Source: SAR324 cluster bacterium
GTDB taxonomy: Bacteria > SAR324 > NAC60-12
Reading direction: 5' to 3'
Assembly (NCBI GenBank): GCA_014382365.1
Contig: JACNJW010000033.1
Coordinates: forward strand, 111,626-175,625
DNA: 64,000 bases
In this document: positions 7,837 to 17,216 of the stretch, piece after piece
How the letters are laid out: every line of letters begins with the position of its first letter
Position numbering within the stretch: position 1 is the stretch's first letter
Translations under genes and position numbers: made by a program
The notes under the pieces: generated by a model
The model's input: only the letters and a program-made list of their open reading frames with translations
Told to the model about the DNA's origin: nothing
Databases searched by the model: none

Positions 7837-9239
7837 AGAGGAATCATTTTGCCGGGATTCATTAAATTTTCCGGATCCAGTGCTTTTTTTATTTGGCGCA
7901 TGAGTTCTAAAGAATCACCATGTTCCGCTTCCATATATTTTATTTTCCCATAGCCGATTCCATGCTCTCCTGTACAAGTTCCTCCCATACGTAATGCACG
8001 TTCAACCAGTCTGTCACTCAAAGGCTGGAAAAGGGGCAATTCTTCAGCTTCATTTTCAGGATCCACCAAAAAAACCAGATGAAAATTTCCATCACCCACA
8101 TGTCCCACCATCGGTACGATTAGTCCTGATTCTTCAATATCACGCCGAGTTTCCAGAATACATTCAGCAAGTCTGGAAATTGGTACACAGACATCCGTCG
8201 GCCAACCTTTTGATCCCGGCCGTAAAGCCAAGGCTGCATAAAGTGCATTATGGCGTGCTTCCCATAGTTTTTGCCGCTCCTGTTCTCGAGTTGCCCAGCG
8301 AAAATCACTTCCCCCCTCTTCCGATGAAATTTCTTTGACCATTTCAGCCTGTTCCTTGACCCAGGATTCTGTTCCATGAAATTCAAAAAACAAAGTCGGT
8401 TTAACTGCATAATCAAAACCTGCATGATGATTAATTGCATCAATCTGAACTTCATCCAGCAATTCAATTCTTGCGACAGGAATACCCATTTGAATCGTTG
8501 TAATGCTGGTGTTAACTGCACCTTCTAATGAGTCGAATGCACAAACTGCTGCAGAAATTGCTTCCGGAACGCCATAAAGCCGAAGCTGAACTTCCGTTAT
8601 GATTCCCAAAGTTCCTTCCGAACCGACAAAGAGGCGCGTCAAATCATAACCTGCAGAAGATTTGCGGGCACGTGTTCCTGTACGGATTATCCGTCCGTCT
8701 GCGGTGACTACTGTCAGGCCAAGTACATTTTCGCGCATGGTTCCGTAACGTACCGCATTTGTGCCGGAGGCCCGAGTTGCAGTCATTCCTCCCAGTGAAG
8801 CATCTGCTCCCGGATCAATTGGAAAAAAGAGCCCTGAATTTCGCAAATGCTGATTGAGTTGCTTGCGGGTCACTCCTGCCTGTACACGGCAATCCAGATC
8901 ATTTTCGTTAACTTCCAATACCTTGTTCATTCCGGAAACATCAAGGCAAACTCCTCCGTGCAGCGCTGCTACATGACCCTCCAAAGAAGTTCCTGTACCA
9001 AATGGAATAATCGGCTTTTTGTACTTCACACAAATCTTTACTATCTCTGCAACCTCTTCACTGCTTTCTGCAAAGACAACTGCCTCAGGTGGCGCTGGTG
9101 CATGAAACGACTCGTCACGACCGTGTTGTTCTCGCACCGATTCCGACATCGAGAATCTTGATCCTAACAATTTATGGAGATCCTGCAGACATGCGTCTTG
9201 ACTGGAATTTAAAGCAGCAGAAGAAATTGAGTTATCCAT
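7833..9239 (-). CDS. FAD-linked D-2-hydroxyacid dehydrogenase (D-lactate / glycolate oxidase type)
   Basis: This 468-residue protein has the PCMH-type FAD domain: PFGTGTSLEGH near residue 84, DPGADASLGGM near 141 and GSEGTLGIITE near 210. The FAD-oxidase C-terminal domain ends with GTCTGEHGIGYGK. The family oxidises D-lactate or glycolate and passes electrons to cytochrome c or quinone. Length and motifs match Dld (cytochrome) and GlcD. I chose ATG 9239 because the 33 codons before it do not look like the family. It is the first gene of the operon; the overlap with a Gate membrane protein and a 2-oxoglutarate oxygenase suggests a small-acid use pathway, but this is not proven. Confidence 0.85.
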   Translation of the reverse strand: MDNSISSAALNSSQDACLQDLHKLLGSRFSMSESVREQHGRDESFHAPAPPEAVVFAESSEEVAEIVKICVKYKKPIIPFGTGTSLEGHVAALHGGVCLDVSGMNKVLEVNENDLDCRVQAGVTRKQLNQHLRNSGLFFPIDPGADASLGGMTATRASGTNAVRYGTMRENVLGLTVVTADGRIIRTGTRARKSSAGYDLTRLFVGSEGTLGIITEVQLRLYGVPEAISAAVCAFDSLEGAVNTSITTIQMGIPVARIELLDEVQIDAINHHAGFDYAVKPTLFFEFHGTESWVKEQAEMVKEISSEEGGSDFRWATREQERQKLWEARHNALYAALALRPGSKGWPTDVCVPISRLAECILETRRDIEESGLIVPMVGHVGDGNFHLVFLVDPENEAEELPLFQPLSDRLVERALRMGGTCTGEHGIGYGKIKYMEAEHGDSLELMRQIKKALDPENLMNPGKMIPL

Positions 9240-9476
9240 ATTATTTCTAAAATGTATAATATTTGATGTTGTAAATAATCTAAACGAACAAATCACATCC
9301 GCAAAAACAGTTTGCCGCCTGTGTCCATTCTTGAACAAAATTCAAGTCTACAACAAAGCAGTATTTACTCTAAGGATTTGTGAGAAATATGCAAAGCAAA
9401 ACATACTCCTTTTTAGTGGATCCTGTTTACATGAATGCATTAAAAAATACAAGTTTTGACTCCGGAGGGACTATAA

Positions 9477-9602
9477 ATGAAGAATTATGTGTTCACAAAA
9501 TTTTTCACCTCTAAAAAACTGGACATTGTTCGAAATGAAGTGCTTCAGGATCTGAATTTTTTAAAAGCTGAGTTATTATGTGGAGACATCAAATCACCTT
9601 GA
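9477..9602 (+). CDS. Possible 41-residue small protein
   Basis: An ATG follows a strong GGAGGG ribosome-binding site with a spacing of about 8 bases. It opens a 41-codon frame ending TGA at 9602, overlapping the convergent yjjW end by 14 bases. The product is basic and partly hydrophobic with no recognised domain. A second frame (ATG 9389, 40 codons) overlaps it in another phase. The remainder of the gap 9240-9588 shows nothing else. It could be chance; only the ribosome-binding site argues for it. Confidence 0.25.
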   Translation: MKNYVFTKFFTSKKLDIVRNEVLQDLNFLKAELLCGDIKSP

Positions 9603-10449
9603 TTTCCTGAATTCCAAAACCTTGAAATAGTTCCCGGATTTCATCCAGACGTTCCGGAGTTGCTTCCAGAAAATCAGAATATTCAGGACGAACTCCGTGA
9701 TTACGAAACCCTATGAGTTTTATCCTGATATTGTTGCTTAATTGACAGAGCCAGTTTGCTGTTTGCTGCAGCATCAAATCATGATCATTTAAATCCGGAA
9801 TTATCAAAAGCCGAACCTCAAACAATCTTTCAGCTTTCTGGAGGTGTTGAATTGACTGCAGAACCTGTGAATTGCTGTTTCCTGTCAGTTTTTGATGGAT
9901 TTGGTTGTCAAAGGCTTTCAGGTCAACCATCGCACCGTCTGTGAACGGCAACAAGCTTTTCCAGATTGAGATCTCTGCAGAACCGTTTGTGTCAATCATG
10001 GTAGAAAGGTGATTCAGGGCAGAATCTGTTTTGATACTATGAAAAAGTTCCCGGAGGAATTCCGGTTGTTGCGTCGCTTCTCCACCGGAAACTGTTACTC
10101 CGGAAAGAAACGATGCAGAACGGCGGATTTTTTCTAACACAAAATCTACATCCAGCCATTGGCTGTGGGGGTTACTGTCTGATGGACAGACCTTAATGCA
10201 GTTATCGCAGCGGAGACAGCGGCTTTTATTCCATTCAATTTCAGTTCCGGATGCCTTAATCTGCAAAGCCTCACCCGGACATTCTTCAACACAAATGCCG
10301 CACACATCACAAACCCCAATTGTCTGAGGATTGTGACAGTTCACACAGTTAAAATTGCAGCCCTGCAAAAATATCACAAATCGATTCCCAGGCCCGTCAA
10401 CTGCACTAAAGGGTAGGATACGGTTAACCAAGCCGAGGGGTTTGCTCAT
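9589..10449 (-). CDS. yjjW: Radical-SAM glycyl-radical enzyme activase, YjjW type
   Basis: The 286-residue protein carries the radical-SAM motif at Cys31, Cys35 and Cys38 (CNFNCVNC). Two ferredoxin-like cysteine sets follow: Cys47/50/53/57 and Cys78/81/84/88. This is the layout of E. coli YjjW and other glycyl-radical activases. It should cleave S-adenosylmethionine and install the glycyl radical on the partner encoded just upstream. The reading frames of the enzyme gene and this gene overlap by 26 bases, so they are very likely co-translated. The reaction is oxygen-sensitive, which suggests use under low oxygen. Confidence 0.88.
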   Translation of the reverse strand: MSKPLGLVNRILPFSAVDGPGNRFVIFLQGCNFNCVNCHNPQTIGVCDVCGICVEECPGEALQIKASGTEIEWNKSRCLRCDNCIKVCPSDSNPHSQWLDVDFVLEKIRRSASFLSGVTVSGGEATQQPEFLRELFHSIKTDSALNHLSTMIDTNGSAEISIWKSLLPFTDGAMVDLKAFDNQIHQKLTGNSNSQVLQSIQHLQKAERLFEVRLLIIPDLNDHDLMLQQTANWLCQLSNNIRIKLIGFRNHGVRPEYSDFLEATPERLDEIRELFQGFGIQEIKVI

Positions 10450-11971
10450 GGCTCATCACTCGCTTTAAGTTACGTTTTGTAACACCCTGATTTTTCTCTG
10501 ATCCAGCACCCAGAACGGTACTGTTGTAACGAGAACTTTCTTTCTCCAGCCGGACGACATCAGATTTTCGTACAAGATAGCCTGTTATCCGAATAAAATC
10601 GTTACTGGCTAAGTTAAAAGTAAAATCACGCATACCCTGAGCCAATCCTCCCTTGATAACATCCACCACTGCCTGCGGATTTCGTTTGACCGTATCGTCA
10701 AAGTGGAATATATCACTCACACCTGAACTGAATTTATGATGGTGTGGAGCTACTGCAAAGATGTGTTCGTAAAGTTCCGGTTCCTCGCCTATGGGAATCC
10801 TCGTTCCTGCTGTTACATCAAGATCAAGATCAATTCCTGATTGTGAATGTAGAAAGGCAAAACCGTCGTTACCTTCGCAATAAGGCAGGGGAATTTCTTT
10901 CACTAGGGCAGCGATACGGTCAGTGATTTGGTATGAGAGCTGATTTGCCTCCGCATCGTGACCGTATTTTGCTAAACTGCCCTGGGCTTCCATTAACAGT
11001 TTTACTGCTTCCGCTAATCCATAAATTCCAAACATGGCTGAAAAACGATCCAGTGATACCAATCCTTCCTGTGCCAAGAAATTATGTTCAAAGAAACATG
11101 AGTCTTCCACGAGATAGCGTATACGGGCTTCCATCAACTCCAGAGTCAGACGTACATATTTTTCCAGTGTTTCGTTAATAAATGATGAAGAATTGCCTTG
11201 ATGCTGCTTTACTGCTTCCTTCAGATTTAATCTCACCAATGTGTGTGATCCTCCGCCGGCTTTGAGCGAGTTGTAACAACTAACGACACCGTATTGTTCC
11301 CCTAAATCGGCACACATCATCGGGTGATTGACAAAGTGCGGTTTGGCGACGACAAAAACTGTTTTTACTGCTTCTTCAAGAAAAGAATTTGGTGTAATTT
11401 GAGGATCTACTTTAAGTGTAATGTTGGGTACTGTTTGATTCAGCTCGCGTTCCAGCTGAAAAATTGCCCGTCCAATCCGAGTATCCTCTGGTCCCAAATT
11501 TGTGTGCACAAAAGCATCCGGAAGCACCCTGTCAATCATTTGCCAAAAAAGCCGCAACTGCAGGTTCAATTGAGCATCTGAGACCTCATCTACAAACGGA
11601 GCTAGAACTTTGTCCAAGTCGCCAAGATAAACAGGATAACCGGTAATGGAAGGTGTTTGAGTATAGAGAATCATCAGAAAATTTAAAGCCTCTACCAAAT
11701 TATTTGGTGGATCCAGCTCAAGATAATCGGAACCTTGTTTAATTGCTTTTGGATAATCTGGTAACAGATAACGCGGACGATGAGGAGCGGGACCTTCATG
11801 CATGTCGCAAATCACCTGCTGTTCAATTGCAATTTGAAGAGAGTCACTGATTGGAGGTGGCTCCAGCAAACTCTCAGCCTGTGCAGCAAGATAATGCATC
11901 CGCTGCCGGTAACTCAGCTGTGGGTTGTTGATTATCTGTCGTATTTTTTGTTGAATTTGCTTGAGAGACAT
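10424..11971 (-). CDS. yjjI: Glycyl-radical enzyme family protein, YjjI type
   Basis: The 515-residue protein matches E. coli YjjI in length and motifs. The C-terminal RITGY motif places the glycyl radical at Gly464. Cys232 in VVSCYNS is a candidate thiyl-radical cysteine. The substrate of YjjI is not established. I chose ATG 11971 because GGAGGA lies 5 bases upstream; the frame stays open for 50 further codons, but they do not resemble the family. It overlaps the activase gene yjjW. The histidine-rich AVAPHHHKFSSG segment near 407-417 is notable. Confidence 0.88.
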   Translation of the reverse strand: MSLKQIQQKIRQIINNPQLSYRQRMHYLAAQAESLLEPPPISDSLQIAIEQQVICDMHEGPAPHRPRYLLPDYPKAIKQGSDYLELDPPNNLVEALNFLMILYTQTPSITGYPVYLGDLDKVLAPFVDEVSDAQLNLQLRLFWQMIDRVLPDAFVHTNLGPEDTRIGRAIFQLERELNQTVPNITLKVDPQITPNSFLEEAVKTVFVVAKPHFVNHPMMCADLGEQYGVVSCYNSLKAGGGSHTLVRLNLKEAVKQHQGNSSSFINETLEKYVRLTLELMEARIRYLVEDSCFFEHNFLAQEGLVSLDRFSAMFGIYGLAEAVKLLMEAQGSLAKYGHDAEANQLSYQITDRIAALVKEIPLPYCEGNDGFAFLHSQSGIDLDLDVTAGTRIPIGEEPELYEHIFAVAPHHHKFSSGVSDIFHFDDTVKRNPQAVVDVIKGGLAQGMRDFTFNLASNDFIRITGYLVRKSDVVRLEKESSRYNSTVLGAGSEKNQGVTKRNLKRVMSHEQTPRLG

Positions 11972-12248
11972 AATCCTCCGCAGTTGAAAATGTACTTCAC
12001 TTACTGACAATGCAGTGCATAACTTGCTAAAAAACACTGCAGGCCAAGTCTTATTTTTGGAATGAAATATTTCATTACCGTATTCCTGTACCAAGATACA
12101 GATTTTCGACAATCCTGACAAGGAATATCAGTTCAAAAGGTTTCAGTTATATTTTCACAATCAATTTGTGTTCTGTGATAACGGGAATGATTCTTACTAA
12201 CTTTATTTTTTATCCTGCATGACGATCATGCTATTTTGATGCTTTAAT

Positions 12249-13664
12249 TTATCGTTCCCGTGCCTTCCAATGAAATTCCAAGTTTTTGATCAGTTGCGAA
12301 CTAAGGTGACAAAAGGCTTGTTCATATGCATACTGTGCCATGTAATTTCGAAATGATTCAATAGTTTCAGCGCCGGAACGTAAAGTTTTTCGGTTACCTG
12401 ATGCAGATACTAATCCGGAACCTGTTACTCGGTCCAGTACAAGATGCAGCTGATGATCAATTTCCTGACTGCTGCAAACCTCATTGACCAGCATTCTGCT
12501 TTCTGGTGCCTCTACAGGAAACTGACGATCAAAAAGAATTGCTTCATAAGCAATCCGGTCACCAACCATTCTTGGTAGACGCAAATTCGCACAGCCGGGA
12601 ATGATGCCTTCTTTTCGTGCAGGAAGATTCAGGTAAGAACCGGATTCCGCAAGGACATAGTCCATCACCAGTAAATATTGACAACCTCCTCCAATGGCAA
12701 AACCTTCAACAACGGCAATCCAGGGAATTTCCTTGCCATGTTCAAGCTCGTCTCCCAACCATTCAGGACCGCAAAAACCTCTGAATAATTTGTTAACCAA
12801 ACCAAGTTCCCGTGTCAGATAAAACAAATAAGACTGAGTACCCTGATACAATTTTGTTAGATTAATTCCTGCTGAGAAAATCCTTCTGCCGGCATACTTT
12901 GGATGCGCAACTTTTTCTCCTCTCAAGACTCCCACCTTGACTTCTGGATGAAGCAGAGCAAGATCTACTGCAGTCTCAGTTGCTCCTAAAGTACTATCGT
13001 CTTCGGCATTGAGATAATTGGCATTCTTCAAAAATATCGTAGCCACTTCACCATAAATCTCGATGCGTGCATACTCAAGATCAAGGACATTGGTTTTTAG
13101 CAATTCATCCACTCTATCGAGAGACTCCGGCAAGGGCTGACGCATATCCCTGATCAATATGTTTCCAATTTCTTCATCGGAGAACCATTGAGAAAAAAGC
13201 ATTCCCTGGTGGAGTTCCAAGCCGTCTTTGTCACGCAGGAAAAGGCTTTGCTCTGCTCCCAACTCAACCAAACTTGGATAAACACCAGGACACAATTCTG
13301 CTGCAGATTCAGCCAGTGCCTCCAGCCGAAAGGGACGCTTACATGATTTTCGTGCTTCAGCAAAAATTCTGCTGCGATGAGTCCGTGTGAATTTCCAACA
13401 GAGTCCGGCCATTGCATTCACCAGCAACTTTCCAGCCTGCAGTTGCTTCTCATTCCGCTCAGATTTTAGCGGCAATCTGTTTAACCATTTTCTGGCTGTT
13501 TCACACATTTCTCCACTATCAGCTGCTGCCTTAAAAAATCTTGTTTCAGTTTTTGATAATAAAGAGGTCTGAAGACGTTCCAACCATGCATTTGTTTTTT
13601 GTACTTCAGGTATTACTTCCTGAAGTACCTCTTTAGCTGATTTAAAATTGATTTGTTCCAACAT
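12249..13664 (-). CDS. DpgC-like crotonase-fold protein (cofactor-free oxygenase family)
   Basis: This 471-residue protein is about 200 residues longer than a normal enoyl-CoA hydratase. It has a helical N-terminal region (1-195) followed by a crotonase core. The core motifs RRIFSAGINLT (260-270), EGFAIGGGCQ (320-329) and KEGIIPGCANLRL (351-363) are those of DpgC, the dioxygenase that splits 3,5-dihydroxyphenylacetyl-CoA in glycopeptide biosynthesis without metal or flavin. AGIN and IGGG would form the oxyanion hole for the thioester. No dpgA, dpgB or dpgD gene, and no peptide synthetase, is nearby. The substrate is therefore open, and hydratase activity cannot be ruled out. Confidence 0.75.
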   Translation of the reverse strand: MLEQINFKSAKEVLQEVIPEVQKTNAWLERLQTSLLSKTETRFFKAAADSGEMCETARKWLNRLPLKSERNEKQLQAGKLLVNAMAGLCWKFTRTHRSRIFAEARKSCKRPFRLEALAESAAELCPGVYPSLVELGAEQSLFLRDKDGLELHQGMLFSQWFSDEEIGNILIRDMRQPLPESLDRVDELLKTNVLDLEYARIEIYGEVATIFLKNANYLNAEDDSTLGATETAVDLALLHPEVKVGVLRGEKVAHPKYAGRRIFSAGINLTKLYQGTQSYLFYLTRELGLVNKLFRGFCGPEWLGDELEHGKEIPWIAVVEGFAIGGGCQYLLVMDYVLAESGSYLNLPARKEGIIPGCANLRLPRMVGDRIAYEAILFDRQFPVEAPESRMLVNEVCSSQEIDHQLHLVLDRVTGSGLVSASGNRKTLRSGAETIESFRNYMAQYAYEQAFCHLSSQLIKNLEFHWKARER

Positions 13665-13795
13665 AGTAATAATTATTGTAAAATTGAATGTGTTAGACTG
13701 GATCCAGGAGATCTCCCAGAGATTGTAGACTAACTGTTAGGGATTAAAATACAAGTTTTTGTTATTTCAAAAACGGGCAAAGAGATGTTCCATTG

Positions 13796-15292
13796 CTATG
13801 CAGAAGAGTTCTTCTCCTCGGTAGTATCAAAATTGAATGGAAGCAAATCTTGAAGATGCAGGGCGCGGCCCGGACGATTACCGGTGTGAGCGCCTTTTTC
13901 CCAGACTACACGACCATTGACCATGACTTGTTCAATGCCCCTTGCTGGACAAATAGGATCATCAAATGTCGCACTGTCTTCAATGGTATTCGGATCAAAA
14001 ACAACCAAATCGGCATAGTTTCCGAGCTTGAGAATGCCACGATCCTTTAGACCAAAACAGGCTGCCGGTAGTGATGTCATCTTGCGAACAGCCTCTTCCA
14101 GACTGAACAGTTTGACATCCCGGACATAGTGCCCCAAAACGCGTGGGAAAGTTCCCCAGAGACGCGGATGGGGGAAGGTGTCCGAAGGCAAACCGTCTGA
14201 GCCGATCATTGTCTGTGGGAAAGCCAGGATTCTGCGGACATCGTCTTCATCCATCATAAAAAATATTCCTCCTCCTGGACTCAGAGCATCAACTGCATCT
14301 TTCTCACTAACTCCAAGTTCCAACGCGATTTTCGAGAGTTCCTTTCCAGCATATTCAGGATGTGGCTCAGACCATGAGATCAACACCTTTTCTGACTGAA
14401 TATTACGATGTGCAGAAAGAACGGTAGAGCCGGCTGTGTAAGGATATGCGTCAAGGCCTACTGGCTGCCCCTTACTCGCCTGAGCAATCAGGGCCAGGGT
14501 TTCCGTAGAGCGTCCGTGGTTGGGGGCACCGCTGCATTTGTGATGCGAAATAACCACCGGAATTTGCGTTTCCGTTCCAATAGCAAAAGTTTCACGCAAA
14601 GATTCTGCTATCCTTTCACCTTCGTCGCGCATGTGAGTTGTGTGCAAAGCACCATGTTCATGAAGAGCATGTGCGAGTTCAATAACCTCCGAAGTCGGTG
14701 CGGCGTTTGCGGGTGCATAAAAAAGTCCAGTACTCATGCCGCAAGCACCAGCTTCCAGAGAAGCTTCCAGTAATTTTCGCATCTTCCGGATTTCTTCTGC
14801 AGTTGCCGGACGATCATACGAATCCAAAACTGCTGCACGGAGAGTGGTATGACCGACCTGGAAAACTGCGTTGAGAGATGGGGGATTTTCAGTTAATGCC
14901 TGAAGATATTGCCCAAAATCTGCGAAAAATTGATCCTCGCGCTCAACCAGTATATCGAGTGGAGGAGGTGGACGTTGGTCAATTTGCAAAGGTGCGAGGC
15001 TGATTCCGCAGTTTCCTGTAACCACAGTAGTTACGCCCTGACTTACTTTACAACTCATCAAGGGATCTGTGAGTAACAAACGATCATCATGGGTGTGGGT
15101 ATCAATAAAACCCGGACAAACAACCTTCCCTGCCACATCAAGTTCACGACTTGCCTCAAGATCACCAATTTTGCCCACTGCCAAAAGACGATCATCCAGG
15201 ATCGCGACGTCTCCAGATTGTGAGGGGCCACCTGTACCGTCGATAAGTCTTGCATTGCGCAGAATGTAGTCAGCTTTTTTTGTCTTTGACAT
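13796..15292 (-). CDS. N-acyl-D-amino-acid deacylase-like amidohydrolase
   Basis: The 498-residue protein belongs to the amidohydrolase superfamily, D-aminoacylase branch. It shows the metal motif GFIDTHTHDD (about 61-70), the bridging-cysteine motif NCGIS, the HTTHMRDEG and SHHKCSG histidine segments and a late catalytic aspartate in IGSDGLPSD. Family enzymes remove acyl groups from N-acyl-D-amino acids or D-glutamate; dihydroorotase- and isoaspartyl-dipeptidase-like relatives share the fold. It sits 153 bases downstream of the cyanophycin ligase gene on the same strand. That raises the possibility that it acts on a cyanophycin-derived dipeptide, but the sequence favours D-aminoacylase. Confidence 0.8.
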   Translation of the reverse strand: MSKTKKADYILRNARLIDGTGGPSQSGDVAILDDRLLAVGKIGDLEASRELDVAGKVVCPGFIDTHTHDDRLLLTDPLMSCKVSQGVTTVVTGNCGISLAPLQIDQRPPPPLDILVEREDQFFADFGQYLQALTENPPSLNAVFQVGHTTLRAAVLDSYDRPATAEEIRKMRKLLEASLEAGACGMSTGLFYAPANAAPTSEVIELAHALHEHGALHTTHMRDEGERIAESLRETFAIGTETQIPVVISHHKCSGAPNHGRSTETLALIAQASKGQPVGLDAYPYTAGSTVLSAHRNIQSEKVLISWSEPHPEYAGKELSKIALELGVSEKDAVDALSPGGGIFFMMDEDDVRRILAFPQTMIGSDGLPSDTFPHPRLWGTFPRVLGHYVRDVKLFSLEEAVRKMTSLPAACFGLKDRGILKLGNYADLVVFDPNTIEDSATFDDPICPARGIEQVMVNGRVVWEKGAHTGNRPGRALHLQDLLPFNFDTTEEKNSSA

Positions 15293-15445
15293 CTGAGACT
15301 TTTCGTACTGTAGTTTAAATTTTGTTATAAATACTGAGAAAATTTCGCATAAAACTCTACTGATCTACTTTTACAAAAAAGCAGGCTCCATTATCAGTGT
15401 TGATGGTTGCAACTTAAACATGTAGCAAACAGAACGTGAAAAATT

Positions 15446-17185
15446 TTACTTTTTTAAATCTTCAAGATAGGCAATAATTTCTTTTCTCTCATCCAAGCCT
15501 ACCAGGAGCAACAGGTCACCAGCCTGAACTTTTTCTATTGCAAGTTGAACAGCCTCCAGACAAGTTTCTGTAGTACCAAGTTTTTCTACTGTAAATCCTA
15601 ACTGCAGCAATTCATCAAAAACCAGTTTAGAAATTTCTCCTGAATGTCGTCCACGCAAATATTCCTGCATTTCAGGAACAAAAAAATATTCCGGCTTAAT
15701 TTGGGCAACAACACGTGTCATCTCCCGAATCTCCTTGTCGCTGTGACTGCCTACATGACCTGCTACAACTAACCTCCGTTTTGCCTGCAGGTTGGTAAGC
15801 GTATCACATACTGCACTCAGCCCGTGTTCGTTATGTGCAAAATCAATCAGCACCTGAAATGTCTGTTCTGCAGTCGAATTTTGAGAACGATTTAACTGGG
15901 GAATTGGAAGAGTCAGATAATTACCTCGTCCAGGATTATCCTGTAGATCACCTTTAAATTTTCTGAGTGCAGTCGCAATTATTTTGTTTGAGAATCCCAG
16001 ATTTTTTGCCAGGGCAATCACACCCAGAGCGTTGGCTGTATTATAGCGGGCCGCACCATTTAACGTGATTGGTATTTCATTCACATTCAGGATGAATTGA
16101 ACAGAATTTTGCTGCTGATAATATATTTTTCCTTGATCAGCATAACAAACCGGACCTCCTATTTTTCGGTGATCACGCAGGATCGACGAGTCTGTATCAA
16201 GGCTGAACCAGCAGAGAGGATGCTTCAAATTGTTGGCATACTCCACCAGACCAGTATCGTCAGCGTTAAGTACTAGTGTACCTCCTGATTCTTCAAGAGG
16301 ACGCAGGATTGTAAATTTTACAGCTATGAGATCGTCCAGACTCCAGACACCATATTCCCCCAGATGCTCTTCGGCAACATTGGTGATAATTCCGGCCTGG
16401 GCCTTCGTCACTCCAAGTCCTCGACGCAGCATCCCGCCACGTGCTGATTCCAAAACACCAAAATCTACTCTTTTATCCCTCAGAATCGCTCTTGCACCGC
16501 CAGGTCCGGAATAATCTCCAACATCCAGAATTTCATCACCAACCTGAATTCCATCGGTAGAGGTCAGTCCGGGAATTTTCCCTGCTGCCCTGACTATAGC
16601 AGCCAGCATTCTTCCAGTCGTTGATTTACCGTTTGTACCGGTGATCAATGCAACAGGAACGTCATAAAGCCCCTTCCAATCCAAATCTTCCGGCAGCGGA
16701 AGTTGGGCTGCAGACCAACTTTGAGAACCTGTACCCAGTCCAAGAGTAAGCACCTCATCATCGTACAACAATTGAATATCATGCTCCCTGGCAGTTTCAA
16801 TTAATTTGAGCAGAGCAGGATCACTTTCCAGTTTTATCTTTACTTTGAGTTTAGCAACAACTTTGGCGAAACCCTCTACGTCTTCTCCGGAAAGACGGTT
16901 GACTGTGTGTTTCCAGGCTGTAGTGTTAAGTTCGGTTGCTGATAAAACTGCATCCAGAGGCGCCTCAAAAGCCATACTAGCAGCACAGGAGCTGGTTTTT
17001 CGGATGTGCAATTGTGTTCTTTGCCAACCAACCGCCGTGCGAAGTTTATTTACTTCTACCTGCCAGCAGGTTACAACCTCCTCTACAGTAATTCCGGAAA
17101 AAGACACATCCAGAACTGTCCCTGGTAAGTGAAAATATAAACTTGGGCCAGTTAAATGACGGCAACTTTCGAGTGTTAATTCCAT
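15446..17185 (-). CDS. Cyanophycin-synthetase-like Mur ligase lacking the ATP-grasp domain
   Basis: This 579-residue protein has a Mur-ligase core from about 175. The P-loop is TGTNGKSTT (182-190), followed by YSGPGGARAILRD and ESARGGMLRRGLG (244-257), which closely parallel the ligase half of the neighbouring CphA. The first 170 residues are a separate domain that I do not recognise; they contain no ATP-grasp motif. In CphA the Mur half adds arginine to the aspartate backbone. This protein may be an accessory or specialised peptide ligase. It follows cphA by 31 bases on the same strand, so it is almost certainly in the cyanophycin operon. The cyanobacterial truncated CphA2 is a different arrangement. 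Confidence 0.82.
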   Translation of the reverse strand: MELTLESCRHLTGPSLYFHLPGTVLDVSFSGITVEEVVTCWQVEVNKLRTAVGWQRTQLHIRKTSSCAASMAFEAPLDAVLSATELNTTAWKHTVNRLSGEDVEGFAKVVAKLKVKIKLESDPALLKLIETAREHDIQLLYDDEVLTLGLGTGSQSWSAAQLPLPEDLDWKGLYDVPVALITGTNGKSTTGRMLAAIVRAAGKIPGLTSTDGIQVGDEILDVGDYSGPGGARAILRDKRVDFGVLESARGGMLRRGLGVTKAQAGIITNVAEEHLGEYGVWSLDDLIAVKFTILRPLEESGGTLVLNADDTGLVEYANNLKHPLCWFSLDTDSSILRDHRKIGGPVCYADQGKIYYQQQNSVQFILNVNEIPITLNGAARYNTANALGVIALAKNLGFSNKIIATALRKFKGDLQDNPGRGNYLTLPIPQLNRSQNSTAEQTFQVLIDFAHNEHGLSAVCDTLTNLQAKRRLVVAGHVGSHSDKEIREMTRVVAQIKPEYFFVPEMQEYLRGRHSGEISKLVFDELLQLGFTVEKLGTTETCLEAVQLAIEKVQAGDLLLLVGLDERKEIIAYLEDLKK

Positions 17186-17216
17186 CGTGCCTGTTCAATA
17201 AGCATCATGACCTCTT

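Noticed and set aside
12217..12231. Hairpin GCATGA-CGA-TCATGC beyond the DpgC-like gene
   Set aside because: On the strand of that gene the hairpin is followed by A-rich, not T-rich, sequence, so it is not a convincing terminator, and the stem is only 6 bases.
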